Assembly (NCBI RefSeq): GCF_029836165.1
Contig: NZ_JAOEBG010000001.1
Location: 248,001-312,000 of the forward strand
Direction of reading: 5' to 3'
Length of the DNA stretch: 64,000 nt
Origin: Pseudomonas sp. GD04091
Lineage (GTDB): Bacteria > Pseudomonadota > Gammaproteobacteria > Pseudomonadales > Pseudomonadaceae
A model generated the notes under the pieces. The model saw only the letters and a program-made list of their open reading frames with translations. It was not told the DNA's origin and did no database searches. Both the position numbers and the translations under genes were made by a program. How positions within the stretch are numbered: the stretch's first letter is position 1; every line of letters begins with the position of its first letter. Below are positions 1 through 8,872 of this stretch, one piece after another.

Positions 1-1
1 C

Positions 2-253
2 CTGCCGCACCGCGCCATGCGCCTGGGGCCGAGCTTCGAGCTGACCTCGCACCTGATCCAGGCAGTGCGCGCCGGCATCGGCATCGGCCTGGTGCCGCGC
101 ATTCTGGTCGAGGAAGAACTGGCCAGTGGCGAGCTGTTCAGCCCGGGCGTGCCGTTCGCCAGCCAGCGCAGCTATTACCTGATCTATCCGCCGAGGAACG
201 AGGCACTGCCCTCGCTGCGGGCGTTCCGCAGCTGGTTGCTCGAACAGATTTGA
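2..253 (+). CDS. LysR-family transcriptional regulator, C-terminal fragment (cut by window start)
   Basis: The reading frame is open from the first bases of the window and ends at 253, so only about 83 C-terminal residues are visible. They look like the end of a LysR substrate-binding domain: a helix followed by the glycine-rich stretch AVRAGIGIGLVPRILVEEEL, typical of the region where the second half of the effector domain closes, then a short hydrophobic strand and a terminal helix ending SWLLEQI. The DNA-binding half lies outside the window. Its target cannot be inferred. The neighbouring aroP gene converges on it and shares the terminator between them. Confidence 0.75.
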   Translation: MPHRAMRLGPSFELTSHLIQAVRAGIGIGLVPRILVEEELASGELFSPGVPFASQRSYYLIYPPRNEALPSLRAFRSWLLEQI

Positions 254-287
254 GCTCCTCGCCGGCGACGAGGCTGGCCAAGACAAC

Positions 288-320
288 AAAAAACCCGATG
301 CCAGTCTCCCGGCATCGGGC
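288..320 (-). terminator. Rho-independent terminator of aroP (bidirectional in form)
   Basis: A perfect 9-bp stem, CCCGATGCC (294-302) with GGCATCGGG (311-319), is followed on the minus strand by a run of six T residues (288-293 on the plus strand are A). It lies just after the aroP stop codon and between two converging genes, so it may also end the LysR transcript, although the plus-strand side has only a weak T run. Confidence 0.85.
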
Positions 321-341
321 TTTCGCGAAGCGCCTCAGCGC

Positions 342-1760
342 TTACTTGGCCACGCTATCCGCGGCGCCGTTGGCCTGCGAACCACGCTTGCTCTTGAGCG
401 CGTAGAACACATACATCACCACCAGCCAGACCGGAATCGCGTACACCGACACCTGGATCCCCGGAATCTGCAGCATGATGCCCAGGATCAGCACCACGAA
501 GGCCAGGCAGATGTAGTTGCCATAGGGGTACCACAGCGCCTTGAACAGCGGTTTCTGACCGGTGCGGTCCAGGTGCTGGCGGAACTTCAGGTGCGAGTAG
601 CTGATCATCGCCCAGTTGATCACCAGGGCCGCGACCACCAACGACATCAGCAGCTCCAGCGCGTGCTGCGGCATGAAGTAGTTGAGCAACACCGCCACCA
701 GGGTCACCGCCGCCGAAGCCAGGATCGAACGTACCGGCACGCCACGCTTGTCGATCTTCGCCAGGCCAGCCGGGGCATCACCCTGCTCGGCCATGCCGTA
801 GAGCATGCGGGCGTTGCAGTAGGTGCCGCTGTTGTACACCGACAGCGCGGCGGTCAGCACCACGAAGTTGAGCAGATGCGCGGCGACATCACTGCCCAGC
901 AGCGAGAACACCTGGACGAACGGGCTGCTGCCGTAGCTGCCGCCGGAGGCGTCGATGCTGGCAACCAGGCTGTCCCACGGGGTCAGCGACAGCAGCACCA
1001 CCAGGGCACCGATGTAGAAGATCAGGATGCGATAGATGACCTGGTTGATCGCCTTCGGGATCACGGTTTTCGGCTTGTCGGCCTCGGCAGCGGTGAAACC
1101 GAGCATTTCCAGGCCGCCGAAGGAGAACATGATGATCGCCAGGGCCATCACCAGGCCACTGACGCCATTGGGGAAGAAGCCGCCGTGGGACCACAGGTTG
1201 CTGACCGAAGCCTCCGGACCGCCGCGACCACTGGTCAGCAGCCAGGCACCCAGGGCGATCATGCCGACGATGGCGACCACCTTGATGATCGCGAACCAGA
1301 ACTCGGCCTCACCGAACACCTTCACGTTCATCAAGTTGATGGCGTTGATCAGGATGAAGAAGCCCGCCGCGGTGACCCAGGTCGGGATTTCCGGCCACCA
1401 GTAATGGACATACTTGCCCACCGCCGACAACTCCGACATGCCGACCAGGATGTACAGCACCCAGCAGTTCCAGCCCGACAGGAAACCGGCGAAGCCGCCC
1501 CAGTACTTGTGCGCGAAGTGGCTGAACGAGCCGGCCACCGGCTCTTCGACGATCATCTCGCCGAGCTGGCGCATGATCATGAAGGCGATGAAGCCGCAGA
1601 TGGCATAGCCGAGGATCATCGATGGACCGGCGGACTTCATCACGCCGGCCGAGCCAAGGAACAATCCGGTACCGATCGCGCCACCGAGGGCGATCAGCTG
1701 GATATGGCGGTTCTTCAAGCCACGCTTGAGTTCGCCGGACTGTGAGTTATGTCCACTCAT
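342..1760 (-). CDS. aroP: Aromatic amino acid permease AroP (APC superfamily)
   Basis: The 472-residue protein is an inner-membrane amino acid:proton symporter with about 12 hydrophobic segments. It matches remembered E. coli AroP (457 residues) nearly throughout: ELKRGLKNRHIQLIALGGAI at the N terminus, then GTGLFLGSA, the RQLGEM segment, the NVKVFGEAEFWFAIIKV loop, and SFGGLEMLGFTAAEAD in the middle. Expected substrates are phenylalanine, tyrosine and tryptophan; exact preference within the AroP/PheP group cannot be read from sequence. The frame stays open 45 codons further upstream, but the start at 1760 is chosen because AGGTGA lies 9 bases before it and homology begins there. It stands alone, with a 600-bp non-coding region upstream. 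Confidence 0.9.
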   Translation of the reverse strand: MSGHNSQSGELKRGLKNRHIQLIALGGAIGTGLFLGSAGVMKSAGPSMILGYAICGFIAFMIMRQLGEMIVEEPVAGSFSHFAHKYWGGFAGFLSGWNCWVLYILVGMSELSAVGKYVHYWWPEIPTWVTAAGFFILINAINLMNVKVFGEAEFWFAIIKVVAIVGMIALGAWLLTSGRGGPEASVSNLWSHGGFFPNGVSGLVMALAIIMFSFGGLEMLGFTAAEADKPKTVIPKAINQVIYRILIFYIGALVVLLSLTPWDSLVASIDASGGSYGSSPFVQVFSLLGSDVAAHLLNFVVLTAALSVYNSGTYCNARMLYGMAEQGDAPAGLAKIDKRGVPVRSILASAAVTLVAVLLNYFMPQHALELLMSLVVAALVINWAMISYSHLKFRQHLDRTGQKPLFKALWYPYGNYICLAFVVLILGIMLQIPGIQVSVYAIPVWLVVMYVFYALKSKRGSQANGAADSVAK

Positions 1761-2362
1761 GAACGAAGTCACCTGCTTGTTTTTATCTGTGACGGAATCG
1801 GACCCACCGCGCTCGTGGCGCAGCGGAATGGGCAAGGTGGTTACCTTGGGTTCTTGGACAGGTCTTGCGCGCTGGGCGGAGCCCGGGCGGATCAACCAGG
1901 TGTCAGCAAGAGTGCGCGGTACGCAAGGGAGTCACAGGTAAAACGCGGCGCATTGTATACCCCTGCAAACGCGCAGGCGTCAACGCGTTGCGTCGTTTCC
2001 TGTGGAAAAAACGCAGCGGTCCTGGGGAGAAAGCCTGGAAAGGCGGAGTGATCGGCGTACATGGCGCCTCCATTTGTTGTTTTTGGTGCCTGGCGATCCT
2101 GCCTGGCTCTGCACACGGCAATGGCGCTATCTCAGCGTCTGGACGGGGGTTTGGGAAGGGGGTCCAGCGGGGCGCGCAGGCTCTGGGGCGGGCATCTTGG
2201 AAAGTTCTTGTTACACCCTGCGAAGAAACCATGGAAATCGTCACGATTCGTATAGTTTTCTTTACGATGCGGTTTGAAAACTTTCCAAACGTCGGAAAAT
2301 TTCTGTTTGCTCAGATACTTGGAATCGCTTCGCGACTGATCGCAAGCCCTTTCAGCAGACAC
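1761..2362. other. Non-coding stretch between aroP and rluB
   Basis: About 600 bases hold no convincing gene on either strand; frames that stay open show no protein-like composition or good start. The half next to aroP must contain its promoter and leader. The part from about 2215 to 2345 is clearly AT-richer than its surroundings and carries an imperfect inverted repeat, AAACTTTCC (2278-2286) and GGAAAATTT (2294-2302), plus a third arm GGAAAGTT near 2199. No TyrR/PhhR-type box was recognised with confidence. Confidence 0.5.
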
Positions 2363-2387
2363 AAAAAAGCCAGCCCGAAGGCTGGCT
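2363..2387 (-). terminator. Rho-independent terminator of rluB operon
   Basis: On the minus strand an 8-bp stem (AGCCAGCC, 2368-2375, pairing with GGCTGGCT, 2380-2387) with a four-base loop is followed by six T residues. It lies 20 bases past the rluB stop codon. Confidence 0.85.
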
Positions 2388-2406
2388 CTTTCGCTACCGG
2401 GCAGGA

Positions 2407-3471
2407 TCAGCCACGCGGCTTGCCGCGCCCACGGCCCGCCGGCTTGTCGCCCTCGGGACGGGCCGGACGCTTGCGCATCTCGCTCGGACGCTCGGCCACG
2501 GTGCTGCCGCGGCTGCTCTTGCGCGGCGCAGCCTCTTCACGCGGCGCGCGCGCCGGACGCTCGGCCTGGCCCTCGGCGGCCGGACGCAAGGTGCGTACAC
2601 GTTCGCCACGCCCCAACGGCCGGGTGGACTTGCGCTGCAGGCGCTCGAGCTTGTCCTTGGCCTTGAGCTTCATTTCCGGCAGCGCCACCGGCTGCAGGCC
2701 GACTTCCGCCGCCAGGATGTCGATCTCGCCCTGACTCATCTCACGCCAGCGGCCCATCGGCAGGTCGGAATTGAGGAACACCGGGCCGAAACGCACGCGC
2801 TTCAGGCGGCTCACCACCATGCCTTGAGACTCCCACAGGCGCCGTACCTCGCGGTTGCGACCTTCCATCACCACGCAGTGGTACCAGTGGTTGAAACCTT
2901 CACCACCTGGCGCCTTCTGGATGTCGGTGAACTTGGCCGGACCATCCTCGAGCATCACGCCGGCCTTGAGCCGATCGATCATGTCGTCATCGACCTCGCC
3001 ACGCACACGAACCGCATATTCGCGGTCCATCTCGTAGGACGGGTGCATGAGGCGGTTGGCCAGCTCACCGTCGGTGGTGAACAGCAGCAGGCCAGTGGTG
3101 TTGATGTCCAGACGACCGATGTTGATCCAGCGGCCTTCTTTCGGACGCGGCAGGCGATCGAACACGGTCGGACGACCTTCCGGGTCGTCGCGGGTGCAGA
3201 TCTCGCCATCGGGCTTGTTGTACATGATCACGCGGCGGGTCGCCTCGGCGGCCTCGACGCGCTTGATCAGCTTGCCGTCGACGGTGATGGCGTCATGCAG
3301 GTCGACGCGCAGGCCGAGGGTGGCCTCGACGCCGTTGACCTTGATACGGCCCTGGCTGATCCAGGCCTCGACGTCGCGACGCGAGCCGACACCGATGCGG
3401 GCCAGCACCTTCTGCAGTTTTTCGCCGGACGGCGGGGTGGGTTGTTGGTCTTGCAGGTCTTTGTCACTCAT
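2407..3471 (-). CDS. rluB: 23S rRNA pseudouridine(2605) synthase RluB
   Basis: The 354-residue protein has an N-terminal S4 RNA-binding domain (about residues 17-65, EKLQKVLARIGVGSRRDVEAW) and a RsuA/RluB/E/F catalytic domain. That domain holds the catalytic-aspartate motif GRLDINTTGLLLFTTDG near residue 118. The MYNKPDGEICTRDDPEGRPT segment is typical of RluB. The last 100 residues are a basic, low-complexity tail rich in Arg, Pro and Lys, as in other RluB proteins of pseudomonads. The start is supported by GGAGG eight bases upstream. It is the last gene of the scpA-scpB-rluB set, the usual order in gammaproteobacteria, and is followed by a strong terminator. Confidence 0.93.
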   Translation of the reverse strand: MSDKDLQDQQPTPPSGEKLQKVLARIGVGSRRDVEAWISQGRIKVNGVEATLGLRVDLHDAITVDGKLIKRVEAAEATRRVIMYNKPDGEICTRDDPEGRPTVFDRLPRPKEGRWINIGRLDINTTGLLLFTTDGELANRLMHPSYEMDREYAVRVRGEVDDDMIDRLKAGVMLEDGPAKFTDIQKAPGGEGFNHWYHCVVMEGRNREVRRLWESQGMVVSRLKRVRFGPVFLNSDLPMGRWREMSQGEIDILAAEVGLQPVALPEMKLKAKDKLERLQRKSTRPLGRGERVRTLRPAAEGQAERPARAPREEAAPRKSSRGSTVAERPSEMRKRPARPEGDKPAGRGRGKPRG

Positions 3472-3587
3472 CTGGGCACCTCCCGGTGTAGTAGTGAAAG
3501 CGGGCGCGCATCATACGCGGTTCGGCGGGGGAACGCACTGGAGGGTAGAAGGTTTTTGCAGGCTCGAGAAAGCTTTCTGCCTGACGG

Positions 3588-4337
3588 TCATGCTTGGCCA
3601 GTGCCAGCCTCTTCATCGCGCAAATCATCGAAATCGACCTTCAGCCCCTCTTCCATGGCATCGAGTTCCACCAGCAACGATCGGAAACTGGTCTGCTCCT
3701 TCGGCTCCACTTCTTCACCCTCCTCGCCCAGGCTGGCATCGGCCAGGGCCTGTAGATGCGCCGGCACCGGCGCCTCGTCCGGATCGAGCAGCGGCTCGGG
3801 CTCCAGCTCGCGCAGCTCGGCCAGCGCCGGCAGTTCGTCGAGGCTCTTGAGGTTGAAATGGTCGAGAAACGCCTTGGTGGTGGCGAACATCGCCGGACGC
3901 CCGGGTACCTCGCGGTAGCCGACGATGCGGATCCACTCGCGTTCCATCAGGGTCTTGATGATGTTGCTGTTGACCGCCACACCCCGCACATCCTCGATCT
4001 CGCCCCGGGTGATGGGCTGGCGATAGGCGATCAGCGCCATGGTTTCCAGCAGCGCGCGGGAATAGCGCTGCGGGCGCTCCTCCCACAGGCGGCCAACCCA
4101 GGGCGCATAGTCTTCACGGATCTGCAGGCGGTAGCCGGTGGCCACTTCCTTGAGCTCGAAGGCGCGGCCATTGCAGGACTTGCCAAGCACGTCCAGGGCC
4201 TTCTTGAAGACAGCCGGCGCCGGGCGCTCGGCTTCCTCGAACAGCTCGTACAGGCGTTCGAGGGATTGCGGCTTGCCCGAGGCGAGCAGGAAGGCCTCGA
4301 TCAACGCCGCCAGTTCACGGGGTTCGTTCAGGTTCAT
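3588..4337 (-). CDS. scpB: Segregation and condensation protein B, ScpB
   Basis: This 249-residue protein shows the two winged-helix halves of ScpB. The conserved core includes SRALLETMALIAYRQPITRGEIE and VRGVAVNSNIIKTLMEREWI around residues 93-135. The acidic C-terminal tail from about residue 175 is longer than in Firmicutes and is likely disordered. With ScpA it forms the kleisin-kite subcomplex of the SMC condensin-like complex that compacts chromosomes. It starts 14 bases after scpA ends, so the two are co-transcribed. A 116-base gap separates it from rluB. Confidence 0.92.
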   Translation of the reverse strand: MNLNEPRELAALIEAFLLASGKPQSLERLYELFEEAERPAPAVFKKALDVLGKSCNGRAFELKEVATGYRLQIREDYAPWVGRLWEERPQRYSRALLETMALIAYRQPITRGEIEDVRGVAVNSNIIKTLMEREWIRIVGYREVPGRPAMFATTKAFLDHFNLKSLDELPALAELRELEPEPLLDPDEAPVPAHLQALADASLGEEGEEVEPKEQTSFRSLLVELDAMEEGLKVDFDDLRDEEAGTGQA

Positions 4338-4351
4338 CGGTAGTCGTCAGG

Positions 4352-5179
4352 TCACTCTGCCCGGGCACGGACGTGGATCGGGGCGAAAGGCGCATTCTGC
4401 ACCAGTTCGATCAGCGATTCCTTCACCAGTTCGAGAATCGCCATGAAGGTGACCACCACGCCGAGCTTGCCCTCCTCGCGGGTGAACAGCTCGACGAACG
4501 GCACGAAGGCGCCGCCCTTGAGGCGTTCGAGCACTTCGCTCATGCGCTCGCGGGTCGACAGCGTCTCGCGGGTGATCTGGTGGCTCTCGAACAGGTCGTT
4601 GCGGCGCATGACTTCGGCCATGGACAGCAGAATCTCCTCGAGGGCGACCTCCGGCAGCAGCTTGCGCACCTTGGCCTGGGGCGCCTCCAGGCGCGGCACG
4701 ATGATTTCGCGACCGACCCGCGGCAACTCGTCGATGCCTTCGGCAGCCGCCTTGAAGCGTTCGTACTCCTGCAGGCGGCGAATCAGTTCGGCGCGCGGAT
4801 CGCCCTCCTCTTCCTCCACCTCGGCGGAGCGCGGCAGCAGCATGCGCGACTTGATCTCCGCAAGCATCGCGGCCATCACCAGGTATTCGGCGGCCAGTTC
4901 CAGGCGCACGCTCTTCATCAGCTCGACATAGCTCATGTACTGGCGGGTGATCTCCGCCACCGGGATATCGAGGATGTCCACGTTCTGCTTGCGGATCAGG
5001 TACAGCAGCAGGTCCAGAGGCCCTTCGAAGGCCTCGAGGAAGACCTCCAGGGCGTCCGGGGGAATGTACAGGTCCACCGGCATTTCGGTGAGGGCTTCAC
5101 CGTAGACCAGCGCCAACTGCAGCTGAAAGGGCGTCTCGCTATCCACACCCGGCGCCTCGGGCGCTTGCACCTGGCTCAC
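4352..5179 (-). CDS. scpA: Segregation and condensation protein A, ScpA (kleisin)
   Basis: The 275-residue protein carries the ScpA/kleisin signature FEGPLDLLLYLIRKQNVDIL near residue 50, followed by ITRQYMSYVELM and MLAEIKSRMLLPRS. The C-terminal winged helix, TFMAILELVKESLIELVQ, would bind the SMC head. The start is a GTG whose last bases overlap the stop codon of the upstream yciO-type gene (GTGA, 5176-5179), indicating translational coupling. The first 40 residues precede the conserved kleisin start and may be a lineage-specific extension. Confidence 0.92.
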   Translation of the reverse strand: MSQVQAPEAPGVDSETPFQLQLALVYGEALTEMPVDLYIPPDALEVFLEAFEGPLDLLLYLIRKQNVDILDIPVAEITRQYMSYVELMKSVRLELAAEYLVMAAMLAEIKSRMLLPRSAEVEEEEGDPRAELIRRLQEYERFKAAAEGIDELPRVGREIIVPRLEAPQAKVRKLLPEVALEEILLSMAEVMRRNDLFESHQITRETLSTRERMSEVLERLKGGAFVPFVELFTREEGKLGVVVTFMAILELVKESLIELVQNAPFAPIHVRARAE

Positions 5180-5805
5180 GCCGTGGCCAGGAAAGGCGCG
5201 GGATCGCCGCAGCCGACACGAATCACTTGTGCTTCATCACCGGAAAGGTCGATCACCGTCGACGCCTTGAGGTCACCAAAGCCGCCGTCGATGATCAGGT
5301 CGACATGATGTTCCAGGCGCTGGCGGATCTCGTAGGGGTCGGTCATCGGCTCTTCGTCGCCCGGCAGGATGAGGCTGACGCTCATCAGCGGCTCGCCAAG
5401 CTCTTCGAGCAATGCCAGCACGATGGGGTTGGAGGGTACACGCAGGCCGATGGTACGGCGCTTCTCGTGCATCAGCAGGCGCGGCACCTCGCGGGTGGCG
5501 TTGAGCACGAACGTGTAGGGCCCCGGGATGTGCGCCTTGAGCAGGCGGAACGTGGCGGTGTCGATCTTGGCGAAGGTGCCCATCTGCGACAGGTCGCAGC
5601 ACAGCAAGGTGAAGTTGTGGTGCTTGTCCAGCTGACGCAGGCGGCGAACCCGCTCGATGGCGCCCTTGTCGCCGATCTGGCAGCCCAGCGCATAGGCCGA
5701 ATCGGTCGGATAGACCACCACACCGCCCTTGCGAATGATTTCCACGGCCTGCTTGATCAGGCGCGCCTGCGGGTTTTCCGCATGAATCTGGAAAAATTGG
5801 CTCAC
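5176..5805 (-). CDS. YciO/Sua5/TsaC-family L-threonylcarbamoyladenylate synthase-like protein
   Basis: The 209-residue product begins SQFFQIHAENPQARLIKQAV, the usual start of the YciO branch of the Sua5-YciO-YrdC family. It has GGVVVYPTDSAYALGCQIGD for nucleotide binding, LRVPSNPIVLALLEELGEPL, and a C-terminal GGFGDLKASTVIDL segment. Sua5/TsaC proteins make threonylcarbamoyl-AMP for tRNA t6A; whether the YciO branch does this in vivo is uncertain. I chose the GTG at 5805, not the in-frame ATG at 5841: AGGA lies eight bases upstream of it, the family length is about 206, and the longer form would overlap the preceding gene by 23 bases. Its stop overlaps the scpA start. Confidence 0.85.
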   Translation of the reverse strand: MSQFFQIHAENPQARLIKQAVEIIRKGGVVVYPTDSAYALGCQIGDKGAIERVRRLRQLDKHHNFTLLCCDLSQMGTFAKIDTATFRLLKAHIPGPYTFVLNATREVPRLLMHEKRRTIGLRVPSNPIVLALLEELGEPLMSVSLILPGDEEPMTDPYEIRQRLEHHVDLIIDGGFGDLKASTVIDLSGDEAQVIRVGCGDPAPFLATA

Positions 5806-5818
5806 ATAGTCGTCCTGT

Positions 5819-6679
5819 TCATACCGCCATAGGCTGTTCATGTCGGAATCGGCGCCACAGGGGTGGCAGGTCCTCGGGCAATGGCCGGTAGGCGCCTATC
5901 TCGCCCCAGGCGCCGGGGCCGTGGAAATCGCTGCCGGCGCTTGCCAGCAGGCCGAACTCACGGGTGAGGATGGACATCGTCCCCACCTGCTCGGGCGGCA
6001 TCATCCCATTGACCACTTCCAGTGCCTGCCCTCCAGCCTGAATATAGTCGGCAATCAGCCGTCTGCGCTTGCTGCGGGTCAGTTCGTAGTGCATGGGATG
6101 AGCCAGGCTCACCCAGGCGTTGGACTGGCGCAGGGTGGCGACAGTTTCCTCCAGCGTCGGCCAGTGCAGCTTGACGTCGCCCAGCTTGCCGGCGCCCAGC
6201 CACTTGCGGAAGGCCTCGCCGCGGTCCTTGACGAAACCTGCGCGGACCAGGAATTCGGCGAAATGCGGGCGGGCCGGGGCATTGCCGCTGTCGCCCAGCT
6301 CCTGTTGCACGGCTCGCGCGCCCTCCAGCGCGCCGGGCATGCCCTTGGCCGCCAGCTTACGGTCGATCTCTTCGGCGCGCAGCCACCGGCCACGGTGCAG
6401 GTTTTCGATGGCCTCGAGCAGCGCAGGCGCATCCAGGGCAAAATCGTAGCCCAGCACATGGATGGTGGCGCCACCCCAGGTGCACGACAGCTCCACGCCG
6501 CTGACCCATTGCATGCCATTGTCGAGGCAGGCCTGGCGAGCCTCGGGCAAGCCTTCAAGGGTGTCGTGGTCGGTGAGCGCCAGCGTTCGCACCCCGTGCT
6601 CATGGGCCCGGGCGACCAGCGCCGTGGGCGACAGAGCGCCATCGGAGGCCGTGCTGTGACAGTGCAGATCAACATTCAT
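5819..6679 (-). CDS. rnm: PHP-domain phosphoesterase, RNase AM (YciV/TrpH family)
   Basis: The 286-residue protein starts [18 protein letters not shown], the first metal-binding motif of the PHP superfamily, followed by [24 protein letters not shown] and a late GSDFHGP motif. Together these supply the His/Asp ligands of a trinuclear metal site. The E. coli homologue YciV/RNase AM is known to degrade short RNA and 3',5'-bisphosphonucleotides and to trim rRNA 5' ends. It is first in the operon with the yciO-type gene, scpA, scpB and rluB, and is divergent from yciB across 67 bases. The symbol follows the E. coli usage. Confidence 0.88.
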   Translation of the reverse strand: MNVDLHCHSTASDGALSPTALVARAHEHGVRTLALTDHDTLEGLPEARQACLDNGMQWVSGVELSCTWGGATIHVLGYDFALDAPALLEAIENLHRGRWLRAEEIDRKLAAKGMPGALEGARAVQQELGDSGNAPARPHFAEFLVRAGFVKDRGEAFRKWLGAGKLGDVKLHWPTLEETVATLRQSNAWVSLAHPMHYELTRSKRRRLIADYIQAGGQALEVVNGMMPPEQVGTMSILTREFGLLASAGSDFHGPGAWGEIGAYRPLPEDLPPLWRRFRHEQPMAV

Positions 6680-6746
6680 GGAGGAGCGCTTTCGCCGGAA
6701 TCGATGTTTGTTATTATGCCGTCACATCCCGCTTCTGGCTGCCACT

Positions 6747-7343
6747 GTGAAACAATTCATCGATTTCATCCCGCTGCTGCTGTTCTTCATCGTCTACAAA
6801 CTGGACCCGCGCCCGGTCGAATTCGCCGGCCACGGCTTCGAGTTCGGCGGGATCTACAGCGCCACCGCCATGCTGATCGTCAGCTCCGTAGTGGTCTACG
6901 GCGCGCTGTTCCTGCGCCACGGCAAGCTGGAAAAAGGCCAGTTGCTGACCCTGGTCGCGTGCCTGGTGTTCGGCGGCCTGACCCTCGCCTTCCACAGCGA
7001 GACCTTCCTCAAGTGGAAGGCACCGGTGGTCAACTGGCTGTTCGCCCTGGCCTTCGCCGGCAGCCACTTCATCGGTGACCGGGTGCTGATCAAGCGCATC
7101 ATGGGCCACGCCCTGACCCTTCCAGAAAACGTCTGGACCCGCCTCAACCTGGCGTGGATCGCCTTCTTCCTCGTGTGCGGCGCCGCCAACCTGTTCGTCG
7201 CGTTCACCTTCCAGGACATCTGGGTCGACTTCAAGGTGTTCGGCAGTCTGGGCATGACCGTGATCTTCCTGGTGGCCCAGGGTGTCTACCTCTCGCGCCA
7301 CCTGCACGATGCCGACCCCTCCACCTCCAAAACCAAGGACTGA
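6747..7343 (+). CDS. yciB: Septation protein A / inner membrane protein YciB
   Basis: The 198-residue protein has five to six membrane segments and the family start [20 protein letters not shown], with [20 protein letters not shown] in the middle. YciB (IspZ/IspA family) links cell elongation with envelope synthesis in E. coli. The start is the GTG at 6747, because conserved homology begins there; the in-frame ATG at 6678 would overlap the start of the divergent PHP gene. A TATTAT element at about 6711 is a plausible -10 box. It is followed by yciI with one base between them. Confidence 0.88.
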   Translation: MKQFIDFIPLLLFFIVYKLDPRPVEFAGHGFEFGGIYSATAMLIVSSVVVYGALFLRHGKLEKGQLLTLVACLVFGGLTLAFHSETFLKWKAPVVNWLFALAFAGSHFIGDRVLIKRIMGHALTLPENVWTRLNLAWIAFFLVCGAANLFVAFTFQDIWVDFKVFGSLGMTVIFLVAQGVYLSRHLHDADPSTSKTKD

Positions 7344-7344
7344 C

Positions 7345-7644
7345 ATGCTCTACGCCATTATCGCCAGCGACGTCGCCAACTCCCTGGAAAACCGCCTGGC
7401 CGCCCGCCCCGCCCACATCGAGCGGCTGCAGCAGCTCAAGGCCGAAGGCCGCGTGGTGCTCGCCGGCCCGCATCCGGCCATCGACAGCAACGATCCAGGC
7501 CAAGCCGGCTTCACTGGCAGCCTGATCGTCGCCGAATTCGACTCGCTGACCGCCGCCCAGGCCTGGGCCGACGCCGATCCGTACATCGCCGCGGGCGTCT
7601 ACGACAAGGTCGTGGTCAAGCCATTCAAGCAAGTTCTGCCCTGA
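7345..7644 (+). CDS. yciI: YciI family protein
   Basis: This 99-residue protein is a stand-alone YciI domain of ferredoxin-like fold: LYAIIASD at the start, then [22 protein letters not shown] with the conserved His and Arg, [11 protein letters not shown], and the [20 protein letters not shown] end. The family has a putative His-Asp active site but no well-established substrate. The ATG at 7345 follows the yciB stop by one base, so the two are an operon, as in E. coli. Confidence 0.87.
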   Translation: MLYAIIASDVANSLENRLAARPAHIERLQQLKAEGRVVLAGPHPAIDSNDPGQAGFTGSLIVAEFDSLTAAQAWADADPYIAAGVYDKVVVKPFKQVLP

Positions 7645-7651
7645 TCCAAAA

Positions 7652-7700
7652 CCGCTCCCACAGGCGACCAATGACCTGTGGGAGCGGGTTTACCCGCGAA
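7652..7700. repeat. REP-type inverted repeat after yciI
   Basis: A perfect 13-bp inverted repeat, CCGCTCCCACAGG (7652-7664) and CCTGTGGGAGCGG (7675-7687), continues into TTTACCCGCGAA. This is the P. putida REP type. It may also help end the yciB-yciI transcript. Confidence 0.8.
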
Positions 7701-7779
7701 GAAGCCTGCACGATACCCGCCTCATCTAATCCGACGATTGGCCGACAACCTCCTGAACCGATAAGAACCAGGAGTTCCA

Positions 7780-8172
7780 ATGCGTCAAGGTCCGATGTCC
7801 CTGCTGCTTTGCCTGTTGCTGCTGTCCCCTCTGGTCATGGCCGAACAGCCGCTGTCGCTCGAAGCCGGCGCGCGAATCACCGACCTGCAGCAGCGTCTGG
7901 AAGAAAGCGAGAAGCAACGCACCCAACTGACCCAGCAACTGCAGAACCAGGACAGCGAGCGCGAAAGCGCCCAGCTCACCCGGCTGCGCCAGGACAACCA
8001 GCGCCTGAAGATGGCGATCAAGGAGCTGCAGGCCGCTGCCAGTGCCCCGCAGCGCCTGCTCACCGACCAGCAGCAGTGGTTCCTGATCGGCTCGGTCGTT
8101 GCACTGTTGTCGGCAGTCTGCGGTATCTTAGCCAGCGGCGGACACAGAAGACGCCGTCAATGGTTGAATTGA
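7780..8172 (+). CDS. Membrane-anchored periplasmic coiled-coil protein of unknown function
   Basis: The 130-residue product has an N-terminal signal sequence (SLLLCLLLLSPLVMA, likely cleaved after about residue 21). A Gln/Glu/Arg-rich heptad-like stretch of about 65 residues follows (SLEAGARITDLQQRLEESEK onward), then one hydrophobic segment (WFLIGSVVALLSAVCGILAS), and the protein ends in basic GGHRRRRQWLN. This is the layout of the C-terminal half of YgiM/TIGR04211 SH3-type proteins, but no SH3 part is present. It ends seven bases before the Cpx-like response regulator, so it is probably in the same transcript and may take part in envelope sensing. That role is inferred from position only. 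Confidence 0.7.
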   Translation: MRQGPMSLLLCLLLLSPLVMAEQPLSLEAGARITDLQQRLEESEKQRTQLTQQLQNQDSERESAQLTRLRQDNQRLKMAIKELQAAASAPQRLLTDQQQWFLIGSVVALLSAVCGILASGGHRRRRQWLN

Positions 8173-8179
8173 GTGAGAC

Positions 8180-8857
8180 ATGAGCGAGCTGTTACTGATT
8201 GATGATGACCAGGAACTGTGCGAGCTGCTCGGCAGCTGGCTGACCCAGGAAGGGTTTGCGGTACGCGCCTGCCACGATGGCCAGAGCGCGCGCCAGGCCT
8301 TGGCCAGCCACGCCCCGGCGGCGGTGGTGCTGGATGTCATGCTGCCCGACGGCAGTGGCCTGGAACTGCTCAAGCAGCTGCGCAGCGAGCACGCCGAACT
8401 GCCGGTGCTGATGCTGTCGGCCCGCGGCGAGCCGCTGGACCGCATCCTCGGCCTGGAACTGGGTGCCGACGACTACCTGGCCAAGCCCTGCGACCCTCGC
8501 GAGCTCACCGCCCGGCTGCGCGCCGTGCTGCGCCGCAGTCACCCCAGCGCGCCCACCAGCCAGGTCGAGATCGGCGACCTGACCTTCAGCCCGGTGCGCG
8601 GCGTGGTCAGCATCGACGAGCGCGAGATGACCCTTACGCTTTCCGAAAGCCGCATCCTCGAGGCCCTGCTGCGCCAGCCCGGCGAACCGCTGGACAAGCA
8701 GGAGCTGGCGCAGATCGGCCTGGGCCGCAAGCTCACGCTCTACGACCGCAGCCTGGACATGCATGTCAGCAACCTGCGCAAGAAGATCGGCCCGCATCCG
8801 GATGGCCGCCCGCGCATCGTCGCCCTGCGCAGTCGCGGCTACTACTACAGCCTCTGA
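8180..8857 (+). CDS. CpxR-like OmpR-family response regulator
   Basis: The 225-residue protein has a receiver domain (residues 1-118) with the acidic pair at 8-10, phosphoacceptor Asp52 in VVLDVMLPDGSG, and Lys102 in DDYLAKPCDP. A C-terminal winged-helix DNA-binding domain ends NLRKKIGPHPDGRPRIVALR SRGYYY. The SESRILEALLRQPGEPLDKQ segment is typical of the CpxR branch. The CpxP/Spy-like and CpxA-like genes that follow support a Cpx-type envelope stress role. The E. coli name would be cpxR, but orthology within pseudomonads is not settled by sequence alone. Confidence 0.85.
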   Translation: MSELLLIDDDQELCELLGSWLTQEGFAVRACHDGQSARQALASHAPAAVVLDVMLPDGSGLELLKQLRSEHAELPVLMLSARGEPLDRILGLELGADDYLAKPCDPRELTARLRAVLRRSHPSAPTSQVEIGDLTFSPVRGVVSIDEREMTLTLSESRILEALLRQPGEPLDKQELAQIGLGRKLTLYDRSLDMHVSNLRKKIGPHPDGRPRIVALRSRGYYYSL

Positions 8858-8872
8858 CAGACAGCACGATCT

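Noticed and set aside
573..1745. A 390-codon open frame antisense to aroP
   Set aside because: The product is a His/Gln/Arg-rich shadow typical of high-GC antisense frames; AroP on the other strand is clearly real.
1960..2010. Possible PhhR/TyrR box upstream of aroP
   Set aside because: TGTATACCCCTGCAAACG shares too few bases with TGTAAA-N6-TTTACA to support a call.
1865..2734. A 289-codon plus-strand frame over the non-coding gap and rluB tail
   Set aside because: No ribosome site, no recognisable fold, and half of it lies antisense to rluB.
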